Shown here piece after piece: positions 20,585-31,848 of a stretch of 64,000 nt of DNA. The position numbers were made by a program, and so were the translations under genes. The DNA lies in assembly GCA_013180625.2 (NCBI GenBank), contig SNVD02000426.1, forward strand, positions 62,001-126,000, read 5' to 3'. This stretch comes from Boswellia sacra. Its lineage: Eukaryota > Streptophyta > Magnoliopsida > Sapindales > Burseraceae. Each line of letters begins with the position of its first letter. Within the stretch, counting starts at the first letter, position 1. The notes under the pieces were generated by a model that worked only from the letters and a program-made list of their open reading frames with translations, was not told where the DNA came from and ran no database searches.

Positions 20585-21470
20585 CTATTTTGATCTCTTA
20601 CACAAAAGATTCAACAGTTTAAAGCATCTAGGCCTAATATGTCCCTTTTTACTACAAAAATAACAAGTAGGAATGAATTTCTTTACCTTTTCAAGACTGG
20701 ATTTGAAAGAACTCAGTGGAGAGACAAATGTCTCACTGCTCTTGGAATCAGGGCTTGACTTTAAAGAGTTAAGTTCCGAATTCTTACCTAATGTTAAGGC
20801 TTTCACAAAAATAGTTTTTGATGAAGATGCAACATTACCTTCTGTGTACCTCAATCTATATTTATTAGAGTTGTCTCTTCCAAGACTCAAAACCTGATCA
20901 AGTTTGGCTGCTCCAATTTTAAGTTGATCAACACACCTCTTGCTTTCAACCAGTTCTGTTGTGGATTTCTCAATATGTGCTGGTTTGTCTGTCAAAATAG
21001 TCTCTAACTCTGAGAAACGATTTTCAGCATAGGATTTTTCACATTCCAGCACCTTAATCTTCTTCTTCAAGATTTTGATTTCTTCCTATACGATTTTCAA
21101 CATAGGATTTTTCACATTCCAGCACCTCAATCTTCTTCTTCAAGATTTTGATTTCTTCCTTCTGATTCAGCCATGCACCATAGAGTGCGTTGTATGTCTC
21201 TTGCAACTCTTCATAGTATTCTGGTCCATCTTCTTCATCAGAATGATCAACACTGGTTCTGTAATTTTTTATTATGTCAGACATAACAGCTTTCCCTATA
21301 TCAGCTGCAAATGTAGTAAATGCAATAAAGTTGCTCATGCAATCTTCATCTTCTGTCTCCGATTCTGATTCATCACTCCAGGTTGCTGTCAGTCCTTTAT
21401 TCTTCTTCTTGAGATTAGCACATTCATATTGAATATGCCCATAACCAGAACATTCATAACACTGAATCTA
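20585..21470 (-). pseudogene. Sirevirus-like Gag C-terminal half: zinc knuckles and coiled coil
   Basis: Reading leftwards there is a first CCHC knuckle at about 21420-21460 (CYECSGYGHIQYEC), then an acidic stretch (SDESESE-like), then a long Lys/Glu/Leu-rich helical region (IKILKKKIEVLECEKSYVENR). A second knuckle follows at 20585-20680 (CYFCSKKGHIRPRCF). A direct duplication of about 73 bp (about 21016-21160) within the helical region breaks the frame, since 73 is not a multiple of three. Gag packages the RNA genome. Confidence 0.75.
21016..21160 (-). repeat. 73-bp tandem duplication in gag
   Basis: Cataggatttttcacattcc starts at 21028 and again at 21101, followed in both by agcacctYaatcttcttctt. 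The duplicated protein text is IKxLECEKSY(A/V)ENR. The event shifts the reading frame. Confidence 0.9.
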
Positions 21471-22346
21471 CCCTTTCTTTTCAGGTTGTTTTGACTTCTT
21501 CTTGTCATTCTCCTTGCTGAACTTTCTGAATTTTTCATCACTTGAGCTTGATGGCTTTCCTTGATTCTTTTTCCTAAAATTTCTTTTCATGAACTTGACA
21601 TAATTTCTTATTAGAAAAGCAATCTGTTTAGGATCAGTTTCATCAAGCTCATCATTACTTTCATCATCAAATTTTTCAGTTTTCACATTAAATGCAATGC
21701 TTTTTCCTTTTTGCTTCCTAGTACTTTGATTGATTTCAAAATTTTGGAGAATGTCAATCAGTTCATCAACCCTCATCTCATCAGTGTTTTTAACTTCCTT
21801 AAGGGCTGAAATTTTAGGTTGAAATTTATCTGGGACAGACCTAATTATTTTGCTAACAATTTCTACATCAGTAAAAGTTTTGCCAAGCATGTATGCCGAA
21901 TTTGTAATGTGACATATCTTAGAATAAAACTCAGAAATTGACTCATCCTTATGCATCATCAGATTTTCAAATTGAGAATTTAATCTCATCAATTTTGATC
22001 TTTTAACAGATGCAGTACCTTTATGTTTTACCTCAAGTATGTCCCATGCTTCTTTGGCCACTTTGCACCTTGAAATCTGTCCGAAGTTGTTTAAGTCCAC
22101 TGCAGCAAAGATTGCATTAAGAGCCTTTGAATTCCAGCTGGAACGTCAGTATTCTTCATCAGTTCATTCATCCTCTGGTTTGGCTTTGGAATCATCAAAA
22201 GCATTCACCTTCGATGGCGGTGTCCATCCTTTAAGCACACTAGTCCATGCCCTGTCATCAAAAGATTTAATATACATCATCATTCTTACCTTCCAATATG
22301 AATAATTACTATCATCAAAATAGGTGGTTGTGTTCTGGATCCTCAT
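21468..22346 (-). pseudogene. Sirevirus-like Gag N-terminal half (UBN2-type)
   Basis: Starts at about 22346 with MRIQNTTTYFDDSNYSYW and KVRMMMYIKSFDDRAW, the typical opening of copia Gag of the UBN2 group. It continues at 22100-21468 with AKEAWDILEVKHKGT, KRSKLMRLNSQFENL, KTFTDVEIVSKIIRSVPDKF and a Lys-rich tail. One break near 22160 separates the two frames. The 5' neighbours are the PBS and the LTR at 22426. Confidence 0.85.
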
Positions 22347-22408
22347 TGCGAGTAAACTCCATTCTTCCAGATCAGCCTGATCATTTTCTTCACTTGTCTA
22401 TCAGTGAA

Positions 22409-22423
22409 CCTGCTCTAATACCA
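22409..22423 (-). promoter_or_regulatory. primer binding site of the Sirevirus-like element
   Basis: On the minus strand TGGTATTAGAGCAGG follows the LTR end after two bases. It differs by one base from the initiator-methionine tRNA complement TGGTATCAGAGC used by most plant copia elements. Confidence 0.85.
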
Positions 22424-22425
22424 AT

Positions 22426-23550
22426 TGAGAGTTCTGGAAGTATGCAGTTATAAGTAATATAACAGTAAACTATAAAGTAAATCGGCACAGGAGGATTTTT
22501 ACGTGGCTTGGTTAGAAAACCTACATCCACGGACAGCTATAGAGCTGCAATTCACTAAGTTCTTATTTGTACAATCTTTAGGACCTTTTACAGTATTGAC
22601 TCACCCTCACATACTGACCTAATCTTTGTAAAACAAAATCTTCGCAAAGATCTAAAACTCTAGTGACACTGCTCACTCTCTGTCACAGATAACTTAATAA
22701 CACACTATTAAGTTACACATAACACACGAAGTCTGACATTGAATTACATAAACACATAACCCGCAAGTTATCCCTAGGTCTACTAACTCACACAGACACA
22801 ATCAACAACTCATGTACGATTTCTACCACTCATACATGAATCAAAAGACTCAAAGAATCATATTAAAGAAGCATCCCAATTTGCGTTGAAGCTCTTCGAT
22901 CAATTCATGGAATGCCAAAATCAAGACTCTCTCAAAACACAACCAAATAAGCTAACTTGCCAATCTGTCTTCTACGTGATCAGCCCACAGTTATAACATG
23001 GTATATATAATGAGAGGTCTGGATGAAATCTCCTAAAAATCTTGTAAAAGATCTAAATAAAAATCATATTAGGATTAGGAGAAATAAAATAGGAAGTGAT
23101 ATAATTAAATTCCTAAAGATATTAGGATAAATAAATATTCTCCTATTCTAATTAGGATACAAGATAGTACATCCTCATCTAAAAAGATATTTATTATAAT
23201 TCAAATACTTTCTAAAATATAATTCTAGAAACAGTAAAATAATAATCAAAATAACATTCTTGTTTTATCACAAAGTTGATCAAAATATAACATGTGCATG
23301 ACACATGCATGTTGACAAAAAAACTCGTCACCAACATTCTCAGTACAAATGCTCGACAGACGCCACTCGACACTCGACATTGATACTCCACACTCAACAA
23401 GTTTGACACAATAGTCTCGACATGTAACACAATCGTGACACTAGACAAAATCTCGACACTCGACAAATTCGACAACCACACTTGATATCAATAATCTCGA
23501 CACAATCAACTCGACACATCTCGACACGCGACATAATCTTGACACCAACA
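22426..23550 (-). repeat. 5' LTR of the Sirevirus-like element
   Basis: On the minus strand it begins TGTTGGTGTCAAG and ends CCAGAACTCTCA next to the PBS. The flank gtatt (23551-23555) should be one copy of the target duplication. A TATA-like attatatatacc lies near 22999-23010. The first 220 bp on the minus strand (23330-23550) are packed with TGTCGAG(TGTCGAG) motifs. The 3' LTR is not in view. Confidence 0.8.
23330..23550 (-). repeat. TGTCGAG microrepeat cluster at the LTR start
   Basis: On the plus strand ctcgaca or a one-base variant occurs about 15 times in 220 bp, in both single (ctcgacac) and doubled (ctcgacactcgac) form. It lies at the upstream end of U3. The same motif fills intron arrays of the MULE at 52090-53150 and 57590-57845. 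Confidence 0.85.
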
Positions 23551-24935
23551 GTATTAACCATTTAGAACTATGCAGTTAATTTTTATCAAATCAATGTTAA
23601 ACCATAAATTTTAAAAATCCCAGGAATCGTTGTTTATGATAAATGATTCATATTTTTGGAGTAAAATCTAATACTCATTTATTCAAAATTGCTTGCTGAA
23701 TTAATTTAAACGGTAGGGTGAGTCAAGGGAAACTGGGAAACAAACCAAAACACTTCTTTGATACAAACGAATATAAGGAAATTACTAATTGCTAAGATGC
23801 TCTTCTTAAATCATCTTTGGGTCCATTAATCACTTCAAGATGACTCCATGAATAAGTTGATTAAGCTTCTTCCATCACCTAGGCGTGTTAGGCTGGAATA
23901 GGAAGCACTAACCACGGCCACTGGGAATTTATTTGATATTCGCTTATTGGACCGATATTTTAAGCTTCGCTCCAAATCCCTACTATTGAAAAGAAGGTTA
24001 TAAAATATCCCGTTCAATATTTGTGTTGAGTCTATACCAAACTCATTGATGTATCTATAACAAATATTTGTGTTGAGTCTGTACCAAACTCATTGTTGTC
24101 TCTATAACAAAAACATGTCTTTAAAGAATAAAATCCTAAAAGCAAAGCATTTTAAAAGGAAAAAGCTAACAAAAGTTAAATTGGTATGTAAATTTTAACA
24201 ACGATTTTATTAGAAATAAAAAAAAATTGTTGTTAAGTTATCAAAAAAAATGTTAAGGTCCATGTATATTTTTTCTCAATACATATGAATTTTTTTATAA
24301 GTCTTTTTGGTAGTTAAGTTTTTTTTTTTTTCATTTTTTTCATTTCACATTGCTAACTCAAAATTTAAATAGATGTAAGGACATGATTAACATTTCATTT
24401 AACACACAAGACCTTTAATATTACATCTAGGGTAAGGCATAGCCGGGTGACTTGAAAAAATAAATAGAAAATTAAAAATTATAAAAATTAAAAATTAAAA
24501 ATTAGTTTCTTATTTTTTTAAGCTTTCTTTGTTATATTTTTAAATATTTAGGTCTTATATGGAGAACATTATCCATACTAGTAAATGAGACAATTTCAAT
24601 AAATAACCTCGAGTTTTGGATTAATTTCAACCAAAGAATGACTATGCCTTTTTCATCAATCATACCCATGGAGCTGTTCATTTTTCATCAATTAGAACCA
24701 TCAAAATGATGATTTGAGAGATGAAAATGATGATTTTTATGCAACTTCAGGGGTGTTATTGATTAAAATCACATAGTCATTCTTCGGTTGAAATTAAGTG
24801 AAAAACTAGAGGGTACTTCTTGATATTTTCACAATAATAAATTGTTTGTCCTTACAAGTTAAACATAAATTTCAAATTAAGCATCCATTAATATTATGTT
24901 TGATGTTCAATATATAAATTTTTTCACTCAGTTTG
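23551..24935. other. non-coding sequence with a 46-bp tandem duplication
   Basis: AT-rich sequence with no supported gene. A minus-strand frame at 23835-24017 (60 codons, SRDLERSLKYRSNKRIS) is of richer composition than its surroundings and might be an exon remnant, but I do not recognise it. At about 24020-24112 a unit of about 46 bp (aatatttgtgttgagtct then accaaactcattg) is repeated twice in tandem. Confidence 0.5.
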
Positions 24936-26258
24936 TGATATCTCAATATTTACACACTTTTTAATACATCTTTTCTTGGTTAATTAGTTTGTTTTCAAGT
25001 TAAATCTGTTCTTTTTGCCTTTATTTTATTTTTCTTCAATTTTTTTAATTGCACAAAGCAAATGGAAGTAATTAAAGCATACTCAGAGAAAAAACATTCA
25101 ATTTTTACCTCTGCCAGACAGTTAACTTCTCAGAATTAATTATACTGATCTTTAATGAACGAGATAAGCCATATAACATTGGAAAGCTCTAGAAGTTTAG
25201 TTTTTGAAGAATTTTACGATTCATAAATCCGAGTTGTGTACTGAAAATTATAGTCAAAAGATTGCAAGTAGAGAAGGGCAAAATTCTGCAAAGTTGAAAT
25301 GAACATCACAAACTAGTAAGCATAGCACCTAAGCGCCGTTACTTCTATGCCGTAGCGCTACAACAACTTAGAAGCATGATTTTTTTTTCCAGTTTTTTTA
25401 GTCCTAAAACCATGCACATGTAAATAGGACTTCATTAAACGTGTTTTGAGGGTTCCAAAGGGCAAAGAGGACAGCTAGGGCCTAGAGACAAGGTTTTTCT
25501 TCACTTTCCTTACTTTCTCTTCTTTATTTCCTTTGTCTCTATGTCTATAACAATGATTTGTGTTTTGTTTACTTTCATTGTGAACTAAGTTTTCTTTTCT
25601 AGGGTTAAGATGCAGTCGGATTATGATGTTTTTTTTAATTCAATTTACTGATGTTTATTCCAATTATGTTAAGTATTTCAATTATATGCTTAATGCTTGT
25701 GATTGTCTAGCTAAGCATGATTTGAGATATGAACTGAAACCGAGAAGTGATGTTTATATTTGTCCTTGATTGTAATACCATAAATTGTTGTAGGATCAAG
25801 ATATCTACACGACTTGTGCAGCTTTATAAATTTCTTGTTCTTAATGGGTATTGATAAGTCAGTAGACTTCACAAAGATGCAAATCTTGCTTATTAATATA
25901 TATTGTTATTGCTTAAAAAAGAATAGCAATTACTTGAGTGAATTTGGCTGGCAACATAGGAATAAATATTATTTATTGGATTAGAGATTAGAAATAATTA
26001 ATCTTGTTGAATTCTAAAACCCTAAGGCTTTAATAATTTGGAATTTTCATATCATCATTGTTATTGTTTTCTTTATTTAGTCGTTAGTTTAATTTTCATT
26101 ATTAGTTTATTTCTCATTAAATTGTCATTCTTTTATCATTACTCAAATAAAATTGTAGTTAGATTAAATTTGTAAATTAGTAGCACAATCTCTATGGGAT
26201 GGTACTCTTAACTCATCACTTTATTACTTGTTCGATATTGTATACTTGTGATTTAACA
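24936..26258 (+). repeat. LTR of an older Ty3/gypsy family (also at 62710-64000)
   Basis: Starts TGATATCTCAATATTTACAC and ends near TATACTTGTGATTTAACA. It aligns along its full length to the sequence from 62710 to the window end, sharing acactttttaatac, gtttgttttcaagttaaat, cttctcagaattaatt and gagttgtgtactgaaa-like blocks. After it come a degraded TTTTTGACACAG (PBS remnant) and a gag fragment, so this is the 5' LTR of a decayed plus-strand element. There are many differences between the two LTRs, hence old. Confidence 0.75.
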
Positions 26259-26455
26259 TAATAGGTTTTTGACACAGTTATATGTGATTATTTTTTTTTA
26301 AAATATTAGACTAAGTAACTATATTTGACATTGAATTTGTTTTCTTTTATTTAATTTTAATTTTTAATCTTTTTGTTTTCTGAGGCTTCAAAGTATTATG
26401 GGGGTGGACATACAGATGCCTTAGCGCCGCCATGTTACTTCGATAACAACCTACC

Positions 26456-27200
26456 ATGGGAGATTTTGGAACTATGGATGAAATAATAGCTCAATTAGCA
26501 GCCTTGTCAAGGCAATTTGGAAATTTGAATGTGAATGTAGTATGTGAGTTATGTGGTGGGAATCATAGTAGTGTTTATCGCCAAGTTGGGAAATCCTTTA
26601 CATTTCCAACCACTGACCAAACGAATTATGCGTCAAATTTTCAAGGGCAACAATACTTTCCCTCCCCAAACACGTAGAACTCATCTTGGACAAATTTTTC
26701 CAACTACCCATAGGGCAATGATCAATTTTTTTAAATTCTCCATATATTCAGCCTAAAAAAGAGAAAAGTGATTTAGAAAAATTAAAGCTATCGCACAACT
26801 TTCAGCAAACACTTCTCAATTTGTGGTTGAGGCAAATACCATGTGCCAAAGCCAAGAAGCCTCCATGAGAAATCATGAAATGCAAAGTGAGCCTATTGGA
26901 AAGCTTGATTTTAGTAGAACCTCAAGAAGCATTTCCAAGCAACACCGAAACAAATCTTAAGGAAGAAGCAAAGGCAATTACCTTGAGATGTGACAAGCAA
27001 ATTTACCTACCCCATGAGATATCCAAAGAAGTTAAGATCAGCCAATATACAAGCCAATTTGAAGAAATCATTAAACATCACTGCAACATTGGTACAAAAG
27101 AAACTTCTTTGGAAAACAAACAACCACTGTTGCAAGAACATCCTAAAATTGAGCTCAAGCATTTGTCTAGCTATCTCATATATGCTCAATTAAGATAATG
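26456..27200 (+). pseudogene. gypsy Gag fragment (Athila-type), decayed
   Basis: The frame at 26456 reads MGDFGTMDEIIAQLAALS and a knuckle-like CELCGGNHSSVY (the last Cys is lost). After stops it continues near 26875-27198 with EPQEAFPSNTETN, EEAKAITLRCDKQIYLP and KHLSSYLIYAQLR. The latter are the Athila Gag end and the approach to protease (typical words PSNTETNPK and AITLRSGK). The rest of pol is missing. It belongs to the LTR at 24936. Confidence 0.75.
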
Positions 27201-27800
27201 TTTAACCTTTCCAGGATATGAGAAGACTAATTTGTCTCCTGTGAAGCTGCACACGTCTTCAAAACTTTGAAAAAGATTGCAACTTCAACTTCTATTGTTA
27301 TTGCACCAGATTGAAATAGCTTCATTTTGCATAAGCTTTAGAAGTGGATATGAATTCTCAAAAGCTTCATCATCAAAAGTCCACTTTCAAATGCAAAGTC
27401 AGGGCTCCATGCTTCCTTTCTCTTTATTTCAAAAGCATTTAGGGTGCTTTGCATTGGTTTGAATTGTCTTATGAGTGTTGTTTGTAATTTTAGTTTTCAT
27501 TTTGTTTGAATTAGTTATGAGTTTTTGTTTTGTCTTAGATTTTTAGAAATTTTTTTTTTGTTTTTGCTTGAATTGAAAGGGCGTATGATAAGATAATGAT
27601 TGAATTAATGAATAACTCCTGGAACATAATAAATGATGAATAAAATCTATGTGCTTGACTTATTTGTTAGTTTTTGCTTTGGTTTTGATCCCTTAAACAT
27701 AAATTGAGCACATAACGATGATCACTGATTTGTTTGTGTAATTAGAGAAAGTTTATATAATTTAAGTGTTTTCATAAGATCTCAATGGATTATAGCATCT
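27201..27800. other. remnant of the gypsy internal region, no gene seen
   Basis: Short open frames only (for example 27277-27462), with no recognisable domain. Probably the deleted remainder of the gypsy element whose LTR is at 24936. I see no second LTR near here. Confidence 0.4.
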
Positions 27801-28500
27801 ATTTGATGGTCACTTGAGGCAAAATCCTAGGCTTACTATTAGAAATTTAAGTTTTTGCAACGGACCAATTTCTTTTCTAAAAGTTGAAATTTCATTGCAA
27901 AAGGCATTTCACAACAAAAATCGCTCCATTGTAAGTCATTGCAGTAGGTCCATGGCAAAAAGATTAGGCAACAAAAAAAATTTCATTGCTGAAGGACACA
28001 TTTTGGCCAGGATAACTTTGATTGCAGATTAAATTAAAATATGTTGCAAAAAGATATGAGAAAGCACGAAATAATGGTGCTAAACTTAAGGAAACGAAAA
28101 TATTTAGTTGGTAATTGTCATATTTTATAACGAATTTGATTTTGTTGTAGAAAATTTCAATTTGGCACAAAAAATTTCATTGCATAATGTAGTAGAGAGT
28201 GGGAAAATGAATTGGAGAAAAGATACTAAAGGCTTTAGCAACAAAAAAATTAGTTGCTAAATTGCACATTTTACTACAAAATTATTTTGGTTGCAAAATG
28301 CATAATTTTGAGACAAACCATTTTGTCACAAAATGTATGAAAATAGTGGTTAAATGGAAATAAGAAGCAAATGTTAAAGCCTTTAGCAACAAAATTTTTG
28401 TTGTAAAATAGTATATTTTACCATAAACTTAATTTAGTTACAAAATATATCATTTTGGCACAATCAATTTTGAAGTGATTTCCTCTCAAATTCATTTAAT
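27800..28500. repeat. degenerate DNA-transposon-like subterminal repeats
   Basis: A motif of the form (ttta)gcaacaaaaatt and its inverse (ttgttgc, ttagttgc) recurs about 12 times, mixed with ttttggcaca and ttgcaaaa(t/g)gcat blocks. Such dense mixed-orientation motifs are seen in subterminal regions of CACTA and similar elements. No terminal inverted repeat or target duplication could be defined. Confidence 0.4.
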
Positions 28501-28754
28501 TTCAATTAGCAATTGATTAAAAAATATAATTGTTATAAGATATTGAATGGCATTTGAATTTTTATTACAAATAGAGATATTATGCAACAAAAGAAAATAC
28601 AAAATTAAATAAAAATTACAACTTTATAAATATTTCTACTCAATTAACTAATAGTGTACCATAAAAGGTTTCAAATATATACAATACAAACCAAAAGTAT
28701 CAATTTAAAGCCAAATGACTTGGTCTTGAGCACCCTCAATCATTGCTTATGTTC

Positions 28755-29091
28755 TGATGTAGGACAACTTTAGGTTATTTTATTTTTAAAAAAATTATTA
28801 GTTGTCTATTTTGAGTTTTATTTATTTTAGGATTAAAATCAATTGTTTTCATAGTCATATTAGAATTTCTTATTTTAAATATATTTGAGTTTAATTAGGA
28901 TTTTAATATTTCAGGATATTTTAGTTTTTGTAAGATTTTATTTTTCTATTCCAATTTTACTTGTTTTACAAGTATTAGGATTATTTAGCCTATATAAAGG
29001 TTAATTTACCCTAGCTTTGTATTGAATTCTCATTATTATCAATTTATCAAATTTTGAACTTTTTTTCAATTTATCTTTTTTTTAGCTTCCG
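28755..29091 (+). repeat. 5' LTR of the gypsy element
   Basis: Starts TGATGTAGGACAACTTTAGG and has a TATA box (tatataaagg) at 28991-29000. It is nearly identical to 48504-48811 through aatttatcaaattttRaactttt. Beyond that the two differ. Here the sequence runs on to cttccgca (29093) and the PBS. Confidence 0.8.
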
Positions 29092-29100
29092 CATCATATT

Positions 29101-29112
29101 TGGTATCAGAGC
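29101..29112 (+). promoter_or_regulatory. primer binding site (initiator Met tRNA)
   Basis: TGGTATCAGAGC is an exact complement of the initiator-methionine tRNA end. Confidence 0.9.
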
Positions 29113-29129
29113 TAAAATCACTTGTCTTC

Positions 29130-30479
29130 CATGGCACGTAATGATCTGGTAGGCAACGATTCTCGTGACGTTGATAAAAGAACTAAGGCCATGATGGATG
29201 AATCTATCACGGTGGCTATTTAATCCTTTCAAACTGAACTCACCGATCGATTCAAAGAATTAATTTGTCGAATAAAACAGATAAGGATTGGCAGTAACGA
29301 GGAGACTGAATGAAGGCATTAGCGAAATAAGGAGAGAAAGGCTCGCATCCCTACGCCAACCAGTAGACTTCTTATAAATAATGGCGGACTTTCAGGCAAC
29401 GATTCAATGGATACCAAGTCGGATGATGAAATCGCTAGTAATAAAAACAAAAAGACTGATTAGAAAGTTAATCTCGATATTCCTATCTTTATAGGGGGTA
29501 ACAAGTAAAAGAATTTTTAGATTGGCTTGCTAAGGTTGAGACTTTCTTATCTTATACAGGGATATCTGAGAAAAAGAAGGTGCAGTTAGTAGCTCTTAAG
29601 TTAAAAGGTGGGGCTTTCGCTTGGTGCCAACAAATACAAAATAGGAGAAGGATGACTAGCAAAGATCCTATTAAATGATAGGATAAAATGAAGAAGAAAT
29701 TGATTAATCAATATTTACCACCAAATTACCAACAAACCTTATATATCCAATAGCAAAATTGCAAGCAAGCTAATCGTAGTGTAGATGAATATATGGAGTA
29801 GTTCAATAGGTTACAAGCGAGAAATAATTTGAAATGAATCTGTGCAGCAGTTGATCGCAAGGTTTATTAGGAGTTTGAAGCCAAAAATCTATGATGATAT
29901 GTCAGTGCAAACGATCTTCAAGCTACATAGAGCAATGGATAAGGCTAGAAAATTTGAGAAGAGGTTGACTAGACAACGATCCACTCCTAAGACACAAGTT
30001 ATATCATGTCAATACAACACCTCTTCCAATCAATATTCCCAAAACAAGGCTACAACCGGACAAAGCAATGGCCAAGGCAATGATAATAAGCAAAGAGGGA
30101 ATAATAGTTATCAAAGGCAGCCACAACAACCATCAAACAATTAGACCATGAAGCAATCACAACAAAAAAAAATCCTTATGCCAAACCGTCACTTGATAAA
30201 TGTTTGAAGTGTGGTAGAGTTGGTCATCGATCTAGTGATTGTAGAGGGAAGAGAGGGGCTAATTTTGTGCAAGCTAAGGGGAATAGTGAGTCTGATGAGG
30301 AGGAAGTTGATGTAAAAATAGAGATAGTTGATGGAGATGAAAGGGATCACGTTTCTTGCATGTCTCATCAGGTCTTGATTGCACCAAGGGCAATAGATGA
30401 GTCAAAATGGCACAAGATCTTTAAAATGAAGGCAACGATTAATAATAAGCTGTGCAATATGGATATTGATGGTGGTAGC
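29130..30479 (+). pseudogene. gypsy Gag and start of protease
   Basis: The likely start is the ATG at 29130 (MARNDLVGNDSRDVDKR). Stops at about 29221 and later break the frame. Recognisable parts are FLDWLAKVETFL-like text near 29510, KLKGGAFAWCQQ near 29600, then 29842-30144 (QQLIARFIRSLKPKIYDDM) and a Gln/Asn-rich linker. The CCHC knuckle KCGRVGHRSSDCRGKRG is at 30204. Then an acidic spacer is followed by the protease opening CNMDIDGGS. Gag binds and packages RNA. The Asp-Gly-Gly of the aspartic protease is the last thing read before the Athila insertion at 30480. Confidence 0.85.
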
Positions 30480-31848
30480 TGACACATTCGAAAAAGGATT
30501 ACCTCCCAAGTATAGGAGTGTCGAAGTAATAAACCTGGTGAGATCGGGGTCGATCCACGAGGAAGGGAATTTTAGCGCTACAAACTATAAAGTAAGCAAA
30601 TATGATATTGATGATTCAAAGAGATGACAAGATAATATCAACAAATATAGGTAAGAACAAGTTTGTAAACAATAAATGAGAATCACACAAGAAAAATCAA
30701 CATAATAATAATGAAAGCTAAGGTTAAGGGATCCGCCCTTGATATTTCAAATAAGGATAAATAACCCGTTTTAGTTATATGAATTATATTTGCTTCGTTA
30801 CCAATATTTATACCACTTCTTGTAAATGGGTTCAAGCATCCAATGTGTCAATCACTATATGTCTACAATAAATCAAGGTTCCTAACTAGATTCTTGTCGG
30901 TAAGGAAGAACCATACGACATCTAGAAAGGATCCAAGTATTTGATGTGCCAAAGATTGTCTACAATGGATCAAGACCTCCACTTTACGAGTGGTATCAAG
31001 ATTGATTAAGAAAATAAATATAAAACATATAAAATCAATACAAGATTATGATTATTAAGCATATATCAAGGGTTAGAAAATCCTTATTCTCATATCAAGG
31101 GTTTCACCCTTTCACCTTATCAAGAGAGAAATTAGAAAGACATTATAAGAGAAAGAAAACTAATTATAAAAAAAAGGAAATTCATTAATAACACACAAGA
31201 AAGAATAACAAGAGATACACAATACAAGATCCCAGCTAAGGCCAAGAGCCCTAATGGTCACAAGGCACCTCTATTTATAGATACATTCAAGGGCAAACTT
31301 GTCAAATTACAAAGGAAAATTGTCAAATATTTGATGCACCAACTTTGACAATTGGGGTAATTAGGTGAACTAACTTTGACCATCGATTTTGACATTGTAT
31401 TTTTGAGAATTTTAATCACATGTCTTCATAAAAGTCAAATATATTTCTCTCAGCTTTCTAGAACATCTTGATTCATACGATTTGGATACGTATTCTGAGA
31501 GATATGGTCAAAGTGCTGAGGCATGGTCAGGCTGGACCGAGACTATAGATAGGTTCACTTCAAGCCCAATTTTGGTCCACTAAGAGCCCAAATTTGATGA
31601 TACTTGTGAAATGCAATCTTGTAGATAATTTAATCAAATTTCCAAAACATTAAGATTTGCACCATTCTGATCTATATATAGAAAGTTATGCCTATTTTAC
31701 CGAACCTACATCAAAACTGAAATTAAGAGAAAGTTAATTCCAAAGATGTAAAGACTACAAATATGCTTAAGTTGAGGAATTTAATGACACTATTAATGCA
31801 ATATGATGAACTAAACCTTATTAAACATACATATTTAAGTGTTCATCA
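30480..31848 (-). repeat. 3' LTR of Athila copy 2
   Basis: Plus strand begins TGACACATTCGAAAAAGG and ends AAGTGTTCATCA. Immediately right, caccccccaactagc is the complement of the polypurine tract. Confidence 0.93.

Larger units (their letters stand above)
7039..23550 (-). mobile_element. Sirevirus-like Ty1/copia retrotransposon, interrupted
   Basis: Read on the minus strand this is a copia element. It has a 5' LTR at 22426-23550, a PBS (TGGTATTAGAGCAGG) at 22409-22423, gag, two zinc knuckles, protease, integrase, RT, RNase H, a non-coding stretch with a polypurine tract, then an extra ORF of plant transposon-protein type at 7039-7935. An ORF after pol and a long gag with coiled coil are features of Sireviruses. 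A CACTA element (10869-19619) splits the integrase. The 3' end, including the 3' LTR, is cut off from view by the Athila element ending at 7038. The frames contain many stops, so the element is dead. Confidence 0.8.

Noticed and set aside
23835..24017. Small minus-strand ORF as a gene
   Set aside because: No recognisable domain, only 60 codons, and flanked by non-coding repeats. Mentioned only as a possible remnant.
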